DNA of 64,000 nucleotides from Paenibacillus sp. CC-CFT747. GTDB taxonomy: Bacteria > Bacillota > Bacilli > Paenibacillales > NBRC-103111. The stretch's first letter is position 1. Each line of letters starts with the position of its first letter. The notes under the pieces were generated by a model. That model ran no database searches, was not told where the DNA came from, and saw nothing but the letters and a program-made list of their open reading frames with translations. The stretch covers positions 1,999,501-2,063,500 of the forward strand of contig CP106741.1 of NCBI GenBank assembly GCA_030323305.1, given 5' to 3'. Below, in pieces: positions 18,011 through 27,671 of the stretch. The position numbers and the translations under genes are program-made.

Positions 18011-21000
18011 ATGAAGAAAATTTTATCTTTGACTTTGGCCAGCTCCATGGTTGCCAGTGTATTCGCAGGCGTAGCATTCGCTGCTGACCCTGCACTGGAC
18101 ACCCAAGGAAAATACGATGCACTGAAAGCAAAAGGCATCTTCGAAGGCGTAGACGGCGGAGCAGCTGGTCTTGACCAGAACATGACTCGCGCTCAATATG
18201 CGAAAATCCTTACTCTGCTTAACAACTACACCGAAGACAAAGCAGCTAGCTCGGTCTACAACGACCTGGTAGGTGCTGGTTGGGCTGAAGGTTACATCGG
18301 TGCCGTAACGAAGAACAAGCTGATGGACGGCGTGGAAGTAGGCAAGTTCTACCCATCCGCTGACGTTACGATCGAGCAGCTCGCTACCGTACTGGTACGT
18401 AACTTTGACCTTCCGCTTTCCACGGATGCCGTTTCCGGTAATGTGGCTGGCTGGGCTAAAGAATACGTAGCAACGGCTGTTAAATACGGTTTGGTAAGCA
18501 CCAAATCCGACTACACGGTACCAGCTAAGCGTGCTGACCTGGTTGATTCCACCTACGCGGCTTGGGCTGTTAAGCAAGTATCGGTTAAAGCTACCACGAT
18601 CCTCGACAGCAAAACAGTAGAAGTTCTGTTCAGCGATGACAAGAAAGAAACGGTTGTTCTTGACACTCCGCTTGTAACGGGACAAGAAACGGTAATCGCT
18701 GTTCCTCACAACGGATTTATCTACAAAGCTACGGTTAAATTCGACCAAGCTGAAGTATCCAGCGTAACAATCACTGGTGCTAAGAAGATTGCCGTTAAGT
18801 TCAACCAGCCAGTTGATACGACCAAAGTATCGGCTACTGTAGCTAAGGGTTCCGTGCCAATCAACGTGTCCAAGTCTTCGTTCTCCGATGACAAAATGAC
18901 GTTGAACCTGGAATTGGCTACTAAGTTGACTAAAGGTGATTACACGGTTTCGGTAGCTGGTATCGCAGCAGCTAACATTAATAAAACGATCACGGCTGAA
19001 GACGAGAAAGTAGCGAAGATTACAATCAATGACAAAGCTTCCTTTGATCGTTCTAACGCTGCCGTTATCCGTACTAACTACAAAGTATTTAACCAATATA
19101 ACGAGGACGTAACTTCTGCATACGCTGGTTCTTTGACCCCAACCGTTGGTAAAGGAACTGCAAACATTACTAGCACTGCAGGGGTTATGGAAATCACAGC
19201 ACCAGTAGGATTGACTTTCTCCCTTGATGAAAAAGTAAATGCTACGCTGCTTCACACGGCTTCCGGCACTTTTGCATCTTCCCTGCTTACTGTTTCTCCA
19301 GTTGCTAAAGCAGCAACGATCAAAGTAGAGAAGCTGGTTAACACGGTTGAGGCTGACAAACAGTCCTTGAACGTTAATTCTACAGCTAGCAACTTCAAAC
19401 TGGTTATTGATGCTAAGGATCAATATGGTAACAATGTACCGGCTAGCGTGCTGGCTCAAGATGTAATCGTTACGGTAACAAATCCGACAATTGCAAGTGT
19501 AGCCGGAGGACAAAACACTCCAGCATTCACTGAAGAGACAATTGATGGATCCAAGCGTACGGTACTTGCCCTGGCAAATGGCTATACTGGCAACGTTCAA
19601 AACGGATCTTTGCTTGCAGGAACGACTCAAGTTAACATTATTTCCAGAACAACTGGCGATCGTGCTACTTTTGATGTAGTTGTTGCTGATAAAGCAAAAG
19701 TTGATACCCTTACGTTGACTGCTCCGGATGTGGCTGCAGCTGGTGAAAAGATTGAGATTCCTTTCACTGCCGTTGACCAATTTGGTGCCGCTATTACGAA
19801 GGATATCACTGATGGAGGCAGCCAAGAAAGCCTGCTTTCCTTGAATGTTTCCGGCTTCACTGGTAATGCTGCTGATGCAATTTACTTTACAAATGATAAC
19901 GTAAAAGGAGTTTCCAAGCTGATTGTTGACACCAGTGGTGTTACTATCACTCAGTCCACTCCTGTGTACATCAATGCTGTTACGGCTACTGGGAAACTGG
20001 CTAGCTTGACCTTTACCCTGCAACCAAATGCAAAAGGTACGGTAGTAACAGGCGTAACGGATCTTAAGAAGGCAGTTGCTATCGGCGGAACAACTTCCGT
20101 TCCTTACGACAAAGTAACTCTTCTGGATCAGTACAACCGTGCATGGAAGCTTAATGACACTTCTCTCGGTGGTGCTAACCCTTACCGTGTAAGTGTAAAA
20201 ACTTCCGACGCTAGCATTATCCAAGTAGCAGCAGGAGATACCAGCACAACCGAAGCATTTGTAGCCGATGCCAACAGAACAGTAACGTTGTCTGCTGGTA
20301 ACAATAAAGGAACTGCTACAATTACTTTGAAACTGCAGCAATATGTAGATGGACAATGGAAAGACGTAGCGAACAGTGATTATACAACTACGGTTCGTGC
20401 GGTAGAACAAAAAGAAATTTCGAACTATGAAATTGCAGACATTGCAAAAGTGTATGCAAAGCCAACAAATCCAGCTAATCCGGCTGTGACTGGCGACTAC
20501 TCTAAGTCGGTCACTGTAAATGGCTTGCTGGCTGATGGAACGAAAGTTGCTCTTCCTGTAGATAACCAGTCCTACTACACTGTAACGGTTACTGGATCTA
20601 CTTACTTGGCTTACAACAATGGTAAAGTCTCGGCAACATCTGATATCAACCTGGGTGGCACTGATAAAGAAAAGACTTTCCAAGCAGTTGTGACAGGTAA
20701 CACAAAAGATGGGGCTGTATCCATCACCAAAGATTTCGTAGTAAGTAATGTTGCTCCAGTTGCTGACAAATTAGAACTTAGAACGAAGACTAATGCAGCT
20801 AATGCCAATGCTGGTGTAACTAAAGAAGCCGACGGACTTATCTCTGTAACGACTGCTCAATTGGCTGCTTATAGAGCTCAAGGCGGACTTAATGACTTGG
20901 TAGTTGACGCAGTTAAGGTCACTGACCAATATGGTGTGGAATTGACTACGGCAGCGAAATTCAAGAACATTGTGCCTACCTTTACATCGGCTAGCAAAAA

Positions 21001-21097
21001 CTTTAACAATATCAATGCGGCAGACAAGGATTCTTTCAATGTTAACGTCATTACTGACAATGGAAAATCCCTGCTCTTCAAAGTCATCGTTAAGTAA
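18011..21097 (+). CDS. S-layer protein with three N-terminal SLH domains
   Basis: A 1028-residue exported protein with the signal peptide MKKILSLTLASSMVASVFAG ending at AFA-AD (residues 24-25). SLH domains cover about residues 28-72, 78-135 and 140-190 (MTRAQYAKILTLL, VTIEQLATVLVRNF, AKRADLVDSTYAAW); their key tetrads read TRAQ, TIEQ and KRAD. The rest is a long beta-rich Ser/Thr/Val-rich array typical of self-assembling S-layer subunits (SpaA-like organisation). Codons are strongly biased to GCT, GTA, AAA and GAA, unlike neighbours, as expected for a very abundant protein; the part after about 19020 is also more AT-rich. Two ribosome-site-like elements precede ATG 18011. It is probably the main S-layer subunit. 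Confidence 0.9.
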   Translation: MKKILSLTLASSMVASVFAGVAFAADPALDTQGKYDALKAKGIFEGVDGGAAGLDQNMTRAQYAKILTLLNNYTEDKAASSVYNDLVGAGWAEGYIGAVTKNKLMDGVEVGKFYPSADVTIEQLATVLVRNFDLPLSTDAVSGNVAGWAKEYVATAVKYGLVSTKSDYTVPAKRADLVDSTYAAWAVKQVSVKATTILDSKTVEVLFSDDKKETVVLDTPLVTGQETVIAVPHNGFIYKATVKFDQAEVSSVTITGAKKIAVKFNQPVDTTKVSATVAKGSVPINVSKSSFSDDKMTLNLELATKLTKGDYTVSVAGIAAANINKTITAEDEKVAKITINDKASFDRSNAAVIRTNYKVFNQYNEDVTSAYAGSLTPTVGKGTANITSTAGVMEITAPVGLTFSLDEKVNATLLHTASGTFASSLLTVSPVAKAATIKVEKLVNTVEADKQSLNVNSTASNFKLVIDAKDQYGNNVPASVLAQDVIVTVTNPTIASVAGGQNTPAFTEETIDGSKRTVLALANGYTGNVQNGSLLAGTTQVNIISRTTGDRATFDVVVADKAKVDTLTLTAPDVAAAGEKIEIPFTAVDQFGAAITKDITDGGSQESLLSLNVSGFTGNAADAIYFTNDNVKGVSKLIVDTSGVTITQSTPVYINAVTATGKLASLTFTLQPNAKGTVVTGVTDLKKAVAIGGTTSVPYDKVTLLDQYNRAWKLNDTSLGGANPYRVSVKTSDASIIQVAAGDTSTTEAFVADANRTVTLSAGNNKGTATITLKLQQYVDGQWKDVANSDYTTTVRAVEQKEISNYEIADIAKVYAKPTNPANPAVTGDYSKSVTVNGLLADGTKVALPVDNQSYYTVTVTGSTYLAYNNGKVSATSDINLGGTDKEKTFQAVVTGNTKDGAVSITKDFVVSNVAPVADKLELRTKTNAANANAGVTKEADGLISVTTAQLAAYRAQGGLNDLVVDAVKVTDQYGVELTTAAKFKNIVPTFTSASKNFNNINAADKDSFNVNVITDNGKSLLFKVIVK

Positions 21098-21116
21098 TAA
21101 CCATCACCAAAGAAAG

Positions 21117-21144
21117 GAGGTCGGGAGAAATCTCGGCCTCTTTT
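21117..21144 (+). terminator. Terminator of the S-layer gene
   Basis: Ten-base stem GAGGTCGGGA/TCTCGGCCTC (two wobble pairs) closed by a GAAA tetraloop, followed by TTTT and further T-rich sequence. Confidence 0.8.
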
Positions 21145-21171
21145 CCTATTTTCTTACACCAGGAGGTACTA

Positions 21172-21698
21172 ATGAAGAACTGGAAGAAGGTCGGGACGCC
21201 GGTGGCCCTGGCCGCTATCTTGTTGACCGGGTATGCCGCTTACAGCCAAGCCGATGGGGCGACCCAGCCGGGCAATGTGGACGATCCGTTGATCACGAAG
21301 AGCTACGTCGACCAGCAGCTGCAGCAGTTGGTTCAGAAGGAAGTGGCCAAGCAGATTCCCAGCACGCCTCCAACCAGCCCAGGAACGGGCAGTGGTTTAA
21401 CGACAACCGTAGTGGAACTAAAAGCCGGACAAACCCTAACCCTAAATGCGGGGTCAGAGCTGATTGTCCGTAATGGCAAAACGCTTACGGTAAGCAGCGA
21501 CGATAACGGAATTCCGGATGTCACCGCAGGGATTGATGTAGCGCCTAACGCACCGGTACAGATCAATCATTTGTTAATGTTCCCGAGGGAAGGCCGGGGA
21601 ATCAAGCCGGATCCACGGGTTAAGCAGGACATCATTTTCGTTATGGTCCGGGAAGCTTTAAGCTGACGAATGCGGACGGGTCTGTCGTCACCCCATAA
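21172..21698 (+). CDS. Small exported protein of unknown function, frame break near C terminus
   Basis: An exported protein with a signal peptide (about residues 7-27), a short glutamine-rich helix (SYVDQQLQQLVQKEV), a Pro/Ser/Thr/Gly linker and a compact C-terminal domain (VVELKAGQTLTLNAGSELIV, then GKTLTVSSDDNGIPDVTAG). Proteins of this layout occur in Paenibacillus but I know no function for them. The frame as given stops at 21666. One more G in GGG (21650-21652) changes the end to VRGSFKLTNADGSVVTP with a stop at 21698. AGGAGG precedes ATG 21172. Position after the S-layer gene suggests a surface role, which is inference. Confidence 0.7.
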
Positions 21699-21781
21699 TT
21701 TATCCAGCTTGGCATTATCTTATACGGGTAGGTTAGGCCCAAGGAGCCAAACTAGGGATACATCCCAAGGAGGTGTTCCAA

Positions 21782-22060
21782 GTGGCCAACAACAAGAACA
21801 AAGTGGTTCCCCAATCGAAGCAAGCCTTGGACATGCTTAAGTACGAAATCGCCGCAGAGCTTGGCCTTCCGGTAGGCAAGCAGGTTGCCGGTTTGTCGGC
21901 TGATACGGAATTTGCAACGGAGTTGGGCTCGATTTCGGGTGGTTCCTTGAAGGAAGATTATTGGGGGCACATTAGCTCAAGAGACTCCGGTGCCGTGGGC
22001 GGGCACATAACACGCCGATTGATCGAACGCGCCGAAGCCGCTTTGTTTGACTTAACCTAA
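21782..22060 (+). CDS. Alpha/beta-type small acid-soluble spore protein
   Basis: SASPs saturate spore DNA and protect it from UV and heat. This 92-residue protein has both conserved blocks: ALDMLKYEIAAELGLPV, then the germination-protease cleavage region ATELGSISGG, and the C-terminal GGHITRRLIERAEAAL with the GAVGG turn. GTG 21782 is chosen because AAGGAGG (21767-21773) lies 8 nt upstream; GTG 21773 overlaps that site. It is a single gene with no visible terminator hairpin. It should be sigma-G dependent, but I see no convincing promoter. Confidence 0.93.
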   Translation: MANNKNKVVPQSKQALDMLKYEIAAELGLPVGKQVAGLSADTEFATELGSISGGSLKEDYWGHISSRDSGAVGGHITRRLIERAEAALFDLT

Positions 22061-22235
22061 TTAACCTTAATTAAAGGTTGGAACAGAAGGTTCTTATCCT
22101 CTTTTTATCACCGGAATGCCATATTTCTTGTATCCTTTTCGTGGGGAGATCAGCTCCAATAGCAAGACCATCCTTACAACAAAATCAAACGACCTAACGG
22201 TGCTTTCCTCCTTATCCGACAAACGTTATCAGGAT

Positions 22236-22264
22236 TTGACACCTATGGACAATTGCAGTACTAT
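22236..22264 (+). promoter_or_regulatory. Sigma-A promoter of metK
   Basis: Consensus TTGACA (-35), exactly 17 nt spacer, TACTAT (-10). The predicted start near 22271 leaves a leader of only about 67 nt. The 175 bp before it (22061-22235) show nothing I can name and no S-box (SAM-I) aptamer. Confidence 0.72.
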
Positions 22265-22286
22265 GATGTAATGAAGGTCGTGAACA

Positions 22287-22319
22287 CAACCTTTTCCTGG
22301 AGGAGAAGGTTGATTTTTT
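22287..22319 (+). terminator. Terminator-like hairpin inside the metK leader
   Basis: Stem CAACCTTTTCC/GGAGAAGGTTG (one wobble) with a TGGA loop, then ATTTTTTA, all downstream of the metK promoter and just before its ribosome site. It may act as an attenuator or an mRNA-stabilising 5' hairpin. Confidence 0.6.
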
Positions 22320-22337
22320 ATGGGAGGTTGAGCGGAT

Positions 22338-23549
22338 ATGGCATCTTCAAGCGTTCGTCGCTTATTCACGTCAGAATCGGTTACGGAAGGTCACCCGGAT
22401 AAAATTTGTGACCAAATCTCGGACGCCGTCCTGGACGCATTTCTTGAAAATGATCCCAATGCCCGCGTAGCTTGCGAAGTATCGGTGGCTACCGGATTGG
22501 TTCTGGTTATTGGAGAAATCAGTTCCCGCGCCGATTATGTGGATATTTCCGCAATCGCGAGAAACACTATTAAAGAAATCGGGTACACACGGGCGAAGTT
22601 TGGGTTTGACTACCAGACTTGTGCCGTTCTTACCTCCATTAACGAGCAGTCGGCAGACATCGCTCAAGGGGTTAACCAGGCTCTCGAAGCCCGGGAAGGC
22701 CAAATGACGGACGAAGAAATCGAAGCGCTCGGCGCGGGCGACCAAGGCTTGATGTTTGGGTTTGCCGTGAACGAAACGCCTGAATATATGCCAATGCCGA
22801 TTGCCCTGGCTCACCGTCTGTCCCGTCGCTTGTCCGAAGTGCGCAAGAACGGAACCTTGGACTACCTGCGCCCGGACGGCAAAACACAAGTAACCATCGA
22901 GTATGAAGGGGACAAACCGGTGCGTGTCGACACCATCGTCATTTCCACCCAGCATGCCGAAGAAATTTCGCTCGAGCAGATCCAGAAGGACATCAAGGAG
23001 CATGTCATTTCCCCTGTGGTGCCTGCGGAATTCCTCGACAATCAGACAAAATACTTCATCAACCCGACCGGCCGCTTCGTTATCGGCGGACCTCAAGGGG
23101 ATGCGGGCCTAACCGGACGTAAAATCATCGTCGATACATACGGGGGATATGCCCGTCATGGCGGCGGTGCGTTCTCCGGTAAGGATCCGACGAAGGTCGA
23201 CCGTTCCGCTGCTTATGCCGCCCGTTATGTAGCCAAGAACCTGGTAGCCGCCGGCCTGGCCGACAAGTGCGAAATCCAGCTGGCTTATGCTATCGGCGTG
23301 GCCCGTCCTGTTTCGATCAGCGTCGATACGTTCGGCACCGGTAAAGTGAGTGAAGAGAAGCTGGTCGAGCTGATCGAGAAGAACTTCGACCTGCGTTCCG
23401 CCGGTATCATCAAGGAACTTGACCTGCGCCGTCCGATCTACCGTCAAACGGCCGCTTACGGCCATTTTGGCCGCAACGATCTGGATCTTCCTTGGGAGCG
23501 CACCGATAAAGCCGAAACTCTTAAAGCGCAAGCTTTCCAGAACGCCTAA
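22338..23549 (+). CDS. metK: S-adenosylmethionine synthetase MetK
   Basis: MetK makes S-adenosylmethionine from methionine and ATP. The 403-residue length is normal, and signatures are intact: [20 protein letters not shown] near the N terminus, [10 protein letters not shown] (hexapeptide plus context, near 132), and the phosphate-binding [20 protein letters not shown] near 255, with [14 protein letters not shown] after it. GGGAGG precedes ATG 22338. In B. subtilis metK is controlled by a SAM riboswitch; here no such aptamer is visible and the short leader holds only the hairpin at 22287-22319. A perfect terminator follows the gene. Confidence 0.98.
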   Translation: MASSSVRRLFTSESVTEGHPDKICDQISDAVLDAFLENDPNARVACEVSVATGLVLVIGEISSRADYVDISAIARNTIKEIGYTRAKFGFDYQTCAVLTSINEQSADIAQGVNQALEAREGQMTDEEIEALGAGDQGLMFGFAVNETPEYMPMPIALAHRLSRRLSEVRKNGTLDYLRPDGKTQVTIEYEGDKPVRVDTIVISTQHAEEISLEQIQKDIKEHVISPVVPAEFLDNQTKYFINPTGRFVIGGPQGDAGLTGRKIIVDTYGGYARHGGGAFSGKDPTKVDRSAAYAARYVAKNLVAAGLADKCEIQLAYAIGVARPVSISVDTFGTGKVSEEKLVELIEKNFDLRSAGIIKELDLRRPIYRQTAAYGHFGRNDLDLPWERTDKAETLKAQAFQNA

Positions 23550-23574
23550 ATCCAACGTCCCCGCTGACGTGCCG

Positions 23575-23605
23575 AAGCCCATTTCCAACAGGAAATGGGC
23601 TTTTT
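23575..23605 (+). terminator. Rho-independent terminator after metK
   Basis: Perfect 12-bp stem AAGCCCATTTCC/GGAAATGGGCTT, AACA loop, T tract. Confidence 0.95.
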
Positions 23606-23760
23606 GTCGTTTTTATGGAGTTCGCCCGATTACGGTTAACAAATTATTGTAAAGAGAAACGTAACTTTTTCCATATTGGTAGAGTCTATATATAGGTAAG
23701 GAACACAAAACGATAGAAAGAATCGAAGATTGTAGAGAACGATTCAGAAATTGGAGGAGA

Positions 23761-26427
23761 TTGAAGAAAATGTTTCCGCAAGCAGCCACCCAGACAACCC
23801 CCAAGACTCCACGCCGCATCAAAATCGCCCTCGCACTGGCGCTGGTCCTGCAGACCTTTGCTTGGGTACCCGTTAATGTTATGGCAGCTGAACCCGCCGT
23901 TGTCTACCAGGGCGAGGACATCATTACGTCCGGTGCCATTCTTAAAAAATATGATTTTTCCGCCGTCCGAAGCGGTTCTACCATTCATACCGATATCAAA
24001 GTGATAGAAGTAGCGCTCAACAACCCGCTCGTTAAGCTCGACGTCATGACCGGCAAGAACAACCAGTTCACGAAGAAGCAGTCCGTCAGCGGAATGGCTA
24101 CGGAAACGGGAGCTGTTGCAGGGGTAAACGGAGACTTCTTCAATACCCAAGCGGAAGGAACGCCCGAAGGGCCGCAGATCAGCAACGGAGAGCTTATGGC
24201 GACGCCGCCTTTTCTTCCTGGCCTGTACAGCTTTGCCGTGACGAAAGACAACAAGCCGATCATCGACTTGTTTACCTTTACCGGCTCGGTTAAAGCCCCG
24301 GATGGAGCGAGCTATGCTCTGGGCGGCATAAACAAAACCTACTATTGGTTCGAGCCCAGCGGACAGCACAGCATGATCGACGGACTTTTTATGTATACGG
24401 ATGCCTGGGGACAAATCGACCGTTCCAATGACGGCGTGACGAGCCCGACGGAGGTTCTGGTTCAGAACGGCATCGTTAAAGAGATCGCCCCCGACCGCGT
24501 CATTCAAATGATCCCTCCGAGCGACGGCTATATTCTGCGGGCTTCCGGCAAGGCAGCCGAATTCATTACCCGTCATTTCAAAGTAGGAGACAAGATCAAC
24601 GCGGATTACAGCATCATCGCCCAGGATCCGAACAAAACCTACAATTATAAAGACTTCAAAACCATGATCGGCGGTCATACCATTCTGGTCGACGGCGGCA
24701 AACCGGCTGCATTCTCAAGGGAGCTGGACGGCTTGGGTGGGTACCGGGCACGGACGGCTCTCGGCTATTCCCAGGACGGCAAGTACGCTTATCTCTTCAC
24801 GGCGGAAAATTCCGGGGACAGCAAAGGGCTCAGCATGACCGAACTTCAGCAGGCTATGGTCAAGGTCGGCATCTGGAAAGGGCTTCTGCTTGATGGAGGC
24901 GGATCCACCCAGATGGTCAGCCGTCCTCTCGGGGAGACGGGAGTTAAACTCGTAACCGAAACGGAAAATGCCCCGACTTACCAGCGTCCCATAGTCAATG
25001 CGGTGGGGGTATGGACGACGGCTCCAAAAGGCCCGGCCCTTGCTGTGAATATTGAAGGAGAGAAAAACCTTCTGATCGGGGAGAAGGCTCCGTACCAGAT
25101 CAAAGGCTACGACATTTACTATAACCCGCTTCCAATCGGACAAGCGGCGGCTACTTGGTCCAGCACCAGCGGGACGTTTAACGGGAACGTCTTCACGCCG
25201 ACCGCAAAAGGACCGGCGACGATAACGGCCGTCTCCGGGCAAGCCAAGCAAACGCTGAATGTGAACGTCCTCGGGCGAACCGACCTCGAAAGCTTGCGGA
25301 TTCAAGCCTCGAATACCATTCTGACTCAAGGGGCGGACATCAAGCTATCCCTGGTGGCCAAATTGAAAAACGGGCAGGAACGTACCCTTTCCGGTGATGC
25401 TTTCCAATGGGAAGTGAAAGGCTTCAAAGGAGAGGTGCAAGGGGATACGCTGCATGTGGGGGATCTGACGGGAACGACATCCGGCCAACTTATTGCCAAA
25501 TATGACGGCTTCTCGGCGAACCTCGCTATGGCGATCGGAAGCACGCAGGTTTGGGCGGACTTCGATCAGACCAGCCAACCGGTATCCTACCTCGGCTCTT
25601 CCGCTGACGTGAAAGGGACGGTAAGCATTGTTCCGGGCCTGTCGGGGCTTCCGGCAACCAACAAAGCCCTGCAGCTGACCTATGACATGACGGCCGGAAC
25701 GGGAACGAAGGCCGCTTATGTGAAGTTTGGCGACAACGGACTGCCGGTGAGCGGCAATCCGCAATCTCTTAAATTGAATGTGTTGGGAGACAAGAGCCTT
25801 AACTGGCTGCGCGCCGAAATTACGGATGCGGCGGGCACTAGCAAGCTCGTGGATCTGACCCGGGCCATCGACTGGACAGGCTGGAAGCCGGTATCCGCCG
25901 ATCTGACCGCTTATAATTTTACTTACCCGATTAAGGTGAAGCGAATCTATGTCGCGAATCCGGCCCAAGGCCAGGATGAGAGAGCGGCAACAGGAACGGT
26001 TGGCTTCGACGATATCTCCTTCCAATACAAAACAGCTGCTCCTGTTCTCCCGCTGAACCAGATCAAGCTGCAGATCAACAACCCGAACGTAACGGTGAAC
26101 GGTAAAACGCTCGGCCTTGCTCCGTCGCCTGCTCCTTATCTGACGGCGGGCAACACGATGGTGCCGCTTCGTTTTGTAACGGAAGCACTTGGCGGAGAAG
26201 TGAAGTGGGACAACGACAACCGCAAGGTTATCGTGACCCGGGGAGGCAAGCTTCTGGAGCTGTGGATCGACCAGGTCAACCTGAATGTGAACGGCAAGTA
26301 CGTGACGGCGGAAGTGCCTCCGGTGCTCAAAAACGAAGTCACCATGGTTCCCCTTCGTATTCTGTCGGAGAACCTGGGATGGAAAGTTTCCTGGGACCAG
26401 GCGACATATACGGTCACCATGGAGTAA
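23761..26427 (+). CDS. Secreted phosphodiester glycosidase-family (NAGPA/DUF2233) protein with copper amine oxidase N-like repeats
   Basis: An 888-residue exported protein. After a signal peptide (IALALALVLQTFAWVPVNVMA, about 22-42) comes a phosphodiester glycosidase domain (about 60-420), shown by AGVNGDFFN, TMIGGHTILVDGG, RARTALGYSQDG and LLLDGGGSTQMV. A bacterial Ig-like segment follows (about 420-560), then a carbohydrate-binding-like stretch, and at the end two copper-amine-oxidase-N type repeats (TMVPLRFVTEALGGEVKWD, VTMVPLRILSENLGWKVSWD). It probably cleaves or binds a surface glycoconjugate, substrate unknown. TTG 23761 lies only 3 nt after GGAGG and ATG 23770 lies 12 nt after, so the exact start is uncertain. 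Confidence 0.85.
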   Translation: MKKMFPQAATQTTPKTPRRIKIALALALVLQTFAWVPVNVMAAEPAVVYQGEDIITSGAILKKYDFSAVRSGSTIHTDIKVIEVALNNPLVKLDVMTGKNNQFTKKQSVSGMATETGAVAGVNGDFFNTQAEGTPEGPQISNGELMATPPFLPGLYSFAVTKDNKPIIDLFTFTGSVKAPDGASYALGGINKTYYWFEPSGQHSMIDGLFMYTDAWGQIDRSNDGVTSPTEVLVQNGIVKEIAPDRVIQMIPPSDGYILRASGKAAEFITRHFKVGDKINADYSIIAQDPNKTYNYKDFKTMIGGHTILVDGGKPAAFSRELDGLGGYRARTALGYSQDGKYAYLFTAENSGDSKGLSMTELQQAMVKVGIWKGLLLDGGGSTQMVSRPLGETGVKLVTETENAPTYQRPIVNAVGVWTTAPKGPALAVNIEGEKNLLIGEKAPYQIKGYDIYYNPLPIGQAAATWSSTSGTFNGNVFTPTAKGPATITAVSGQAKQTLNVNVLGRTDLESLRIQASNTILTQGADIKLSLVAKLKNGQERTLSGDAFQWEVKGFKGEVQGDTLHVGDLTGTTSGQLIAKYDGFSANLAMAIGSTQVWADFDQTSQPVSYLGSSADVKGTVSIVPGLSGLPATNKALQLTYDMTAGTGTKAAYVKFGDNGLPVSGNPQSLKLNVLGDKSLNWLRAEITDAAGTSKLVDLTRAIDWTGWKPVSADLTAYNFTYPIKVKRIYVANPAQGQDERAATGTVGFDDISFQYKTAAPVLPLNQIKLQINNPNVTVNGKTLGLAPSPAPYLTAGNTMVPLRFVTEALGGEVKWDNDNRKVIVTRGGKLLELWIDQVNLNVNGKYVTAEVPPVLKNEVTMVPLRILSENLGWKVSWDQATYTVTME

Positions 26428-26512
26428 AATAGTACTATTATATCACTTCAAACGAGTCGTAATATGATAGAATATAGGACAAAGTACAGCTTAGCGAAGG
26501 AGTCCGGATGAC

Positions 26513-27667
26513 TTGCAGGTGGATGCGATCGATAAGGTGATCAAAAATGCGATTGAAGTGATGGAGAGCAGCAAATACCAATTGTTTGAAATTTGCGAGA
26601 GTGTCCGGGCGGAACGAGATTCGCTGTACAGAGAACTCCAGCAGGTCATGGAAGAAACTTCGTCTACCATTGACCAAGTGGACAAGCTGGAACTGGAATA
26701 TAGAAGATCAAGAATCCGGCTTACGGAAGTAAGCCGGGACTTCCATAAGTATAAGGAAGAAGACATTCGGGTAGCGTACGACTCCGCAACCCAGCTTCAG
26801 ATGCAGCTTACGATTTACCGCGAGAAAGAAACCCATTTGAAATCCAGAAGGGACGATCTCCAGAAACGGGTGAAGAACGTGGACAGGCAGGTGGAACGGG
26901 CGGAAAGCCTCGTTTCCCAGATGGACGTGATCCTTGAGTATCTGTCCGGAGACCTGTCGCGGGTCACCCGTATTTTGGAATCGGCGAAGAACCGGCAGCT
27001 GCTGGGGCTTAAGATTATTTTGGCACAGGAAGAAGAGAGGAAGCGAATCGCCCGGGAGATTCATGACGGCTTGGCTCAAACGATGGCGAACGTCGTCCTG
27101 CGGACCGAAATATCCGAACGGATGCTCGGGATGCAGCAGTACGATGCCGTTAAGGAAGAGCTCGTGGACTTGAAAGGACAGGTGCGAACCGGGCTGGAGG
27201 AAGTCCGCAAGATGATCTTCAATCTGAGGCCCATGGCCTTGGATGATCTCGGACTGGTGCCGACGCTTCGCCGCTTTGTTCAGGATTATGAAGACAAGAC
27301 CCGCATCCGGACCCAATTTGACTTCTACGGCAAAGAAACCCGCTTACCCTCCGGAATGGAAGTGGCGATATACCGCTTGATTCAGGAGGCTTTTTCCAAT
27401 GTGATGAAGCATGCGGAAGCATCCTTTATCTCTCTCGAGGTCACCTTTACCAAAGAAACCGTGCTGATTGTCGTCCGCGACAACGGCAAGGGCTTTGATG
27501 TCGAGTTAGTGGAAGCCAAGATCAGCAAAGGAACCAACTTCGGGTTAATGGGCATGCGGGAAAGGATCGAGCTGCTGGAGGGACGTATGCAATTCGAATC
27601 CAGTCAGGAGGGCGGTACGAAGATCACCATGCAAATTCCGATTAAACCGGAGACGAGAGAGGAGTAA
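26513..27667 (+). CDS. degS: Two-component sensor kinase DegS
   Basis: DegS is a cytoplasmic sensor kinase that phosphorylates DegU. The 384-residue protein has no membrane segment. A long coiled coil covers about residues 30-150 (the DegS sensing region), the HisKA_3 dimerisation domain has the phospho-acceptor in AREIHDGLAQTMANV (His184), and the ATPase domain has VRDNGKGFD and GTNFGLMGMRERIELLEG. TTG 26513 is chosen because AAGGAG ends 9 nt upstream; the nearby ATG 26508 is out of frame. degU follows after 4 nt, so the two form one operon. Confidence 0.95.
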   Translation: MQVDAIDKVIKNAIEVMESSKYQLFEICESVRAERDSLYRELQQVMEETSSTIDQVDKLELEYRRSRIRLTEVSRDFHKYKEEDIRVAYDSATQLQMQLTIYREKETHLKSRRDDLQKRVKNVDRQVERAESLVSQMDVILEYLSGDLSRVTRILESAKNRQLLGLKIILAQEEERKRIAREIHDGLAQTMANVVLRTEISERMLGMQQYDAVKEELVDLKGQVRTGLEEVRKMIFNLRPMALDDLGLVPTLRRFVQDYEDKTRIRTQFDFYGKETRLPSGMEVAIYRLIQEAFSNVMKHAEASFISLEVTFTKETVLIVVRDNGKGFDVELVEAKISKGTNFGLMGMRERIELLEGRMQFESSQEGGTKITMQIPIKPETREE

Positions 27668-27671
27668 AGGA

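Noticed and set aside
18023-20683. An 886-codon open frame antisense to the S-layer gene
   Set aside because: It has no ribosome site, no recognisable motif and a Ser/Cys/Arg-rich composition. It is a by-product of the strong codon bias of the S-layer gene, which avoids codons whose complement is a stop.
22061-22337. SAM riboswitch expected before metK
   Set aside because: No S-box core sequences could be seen, and the promoter lies too close to the gene for a SAM-I aptamer.
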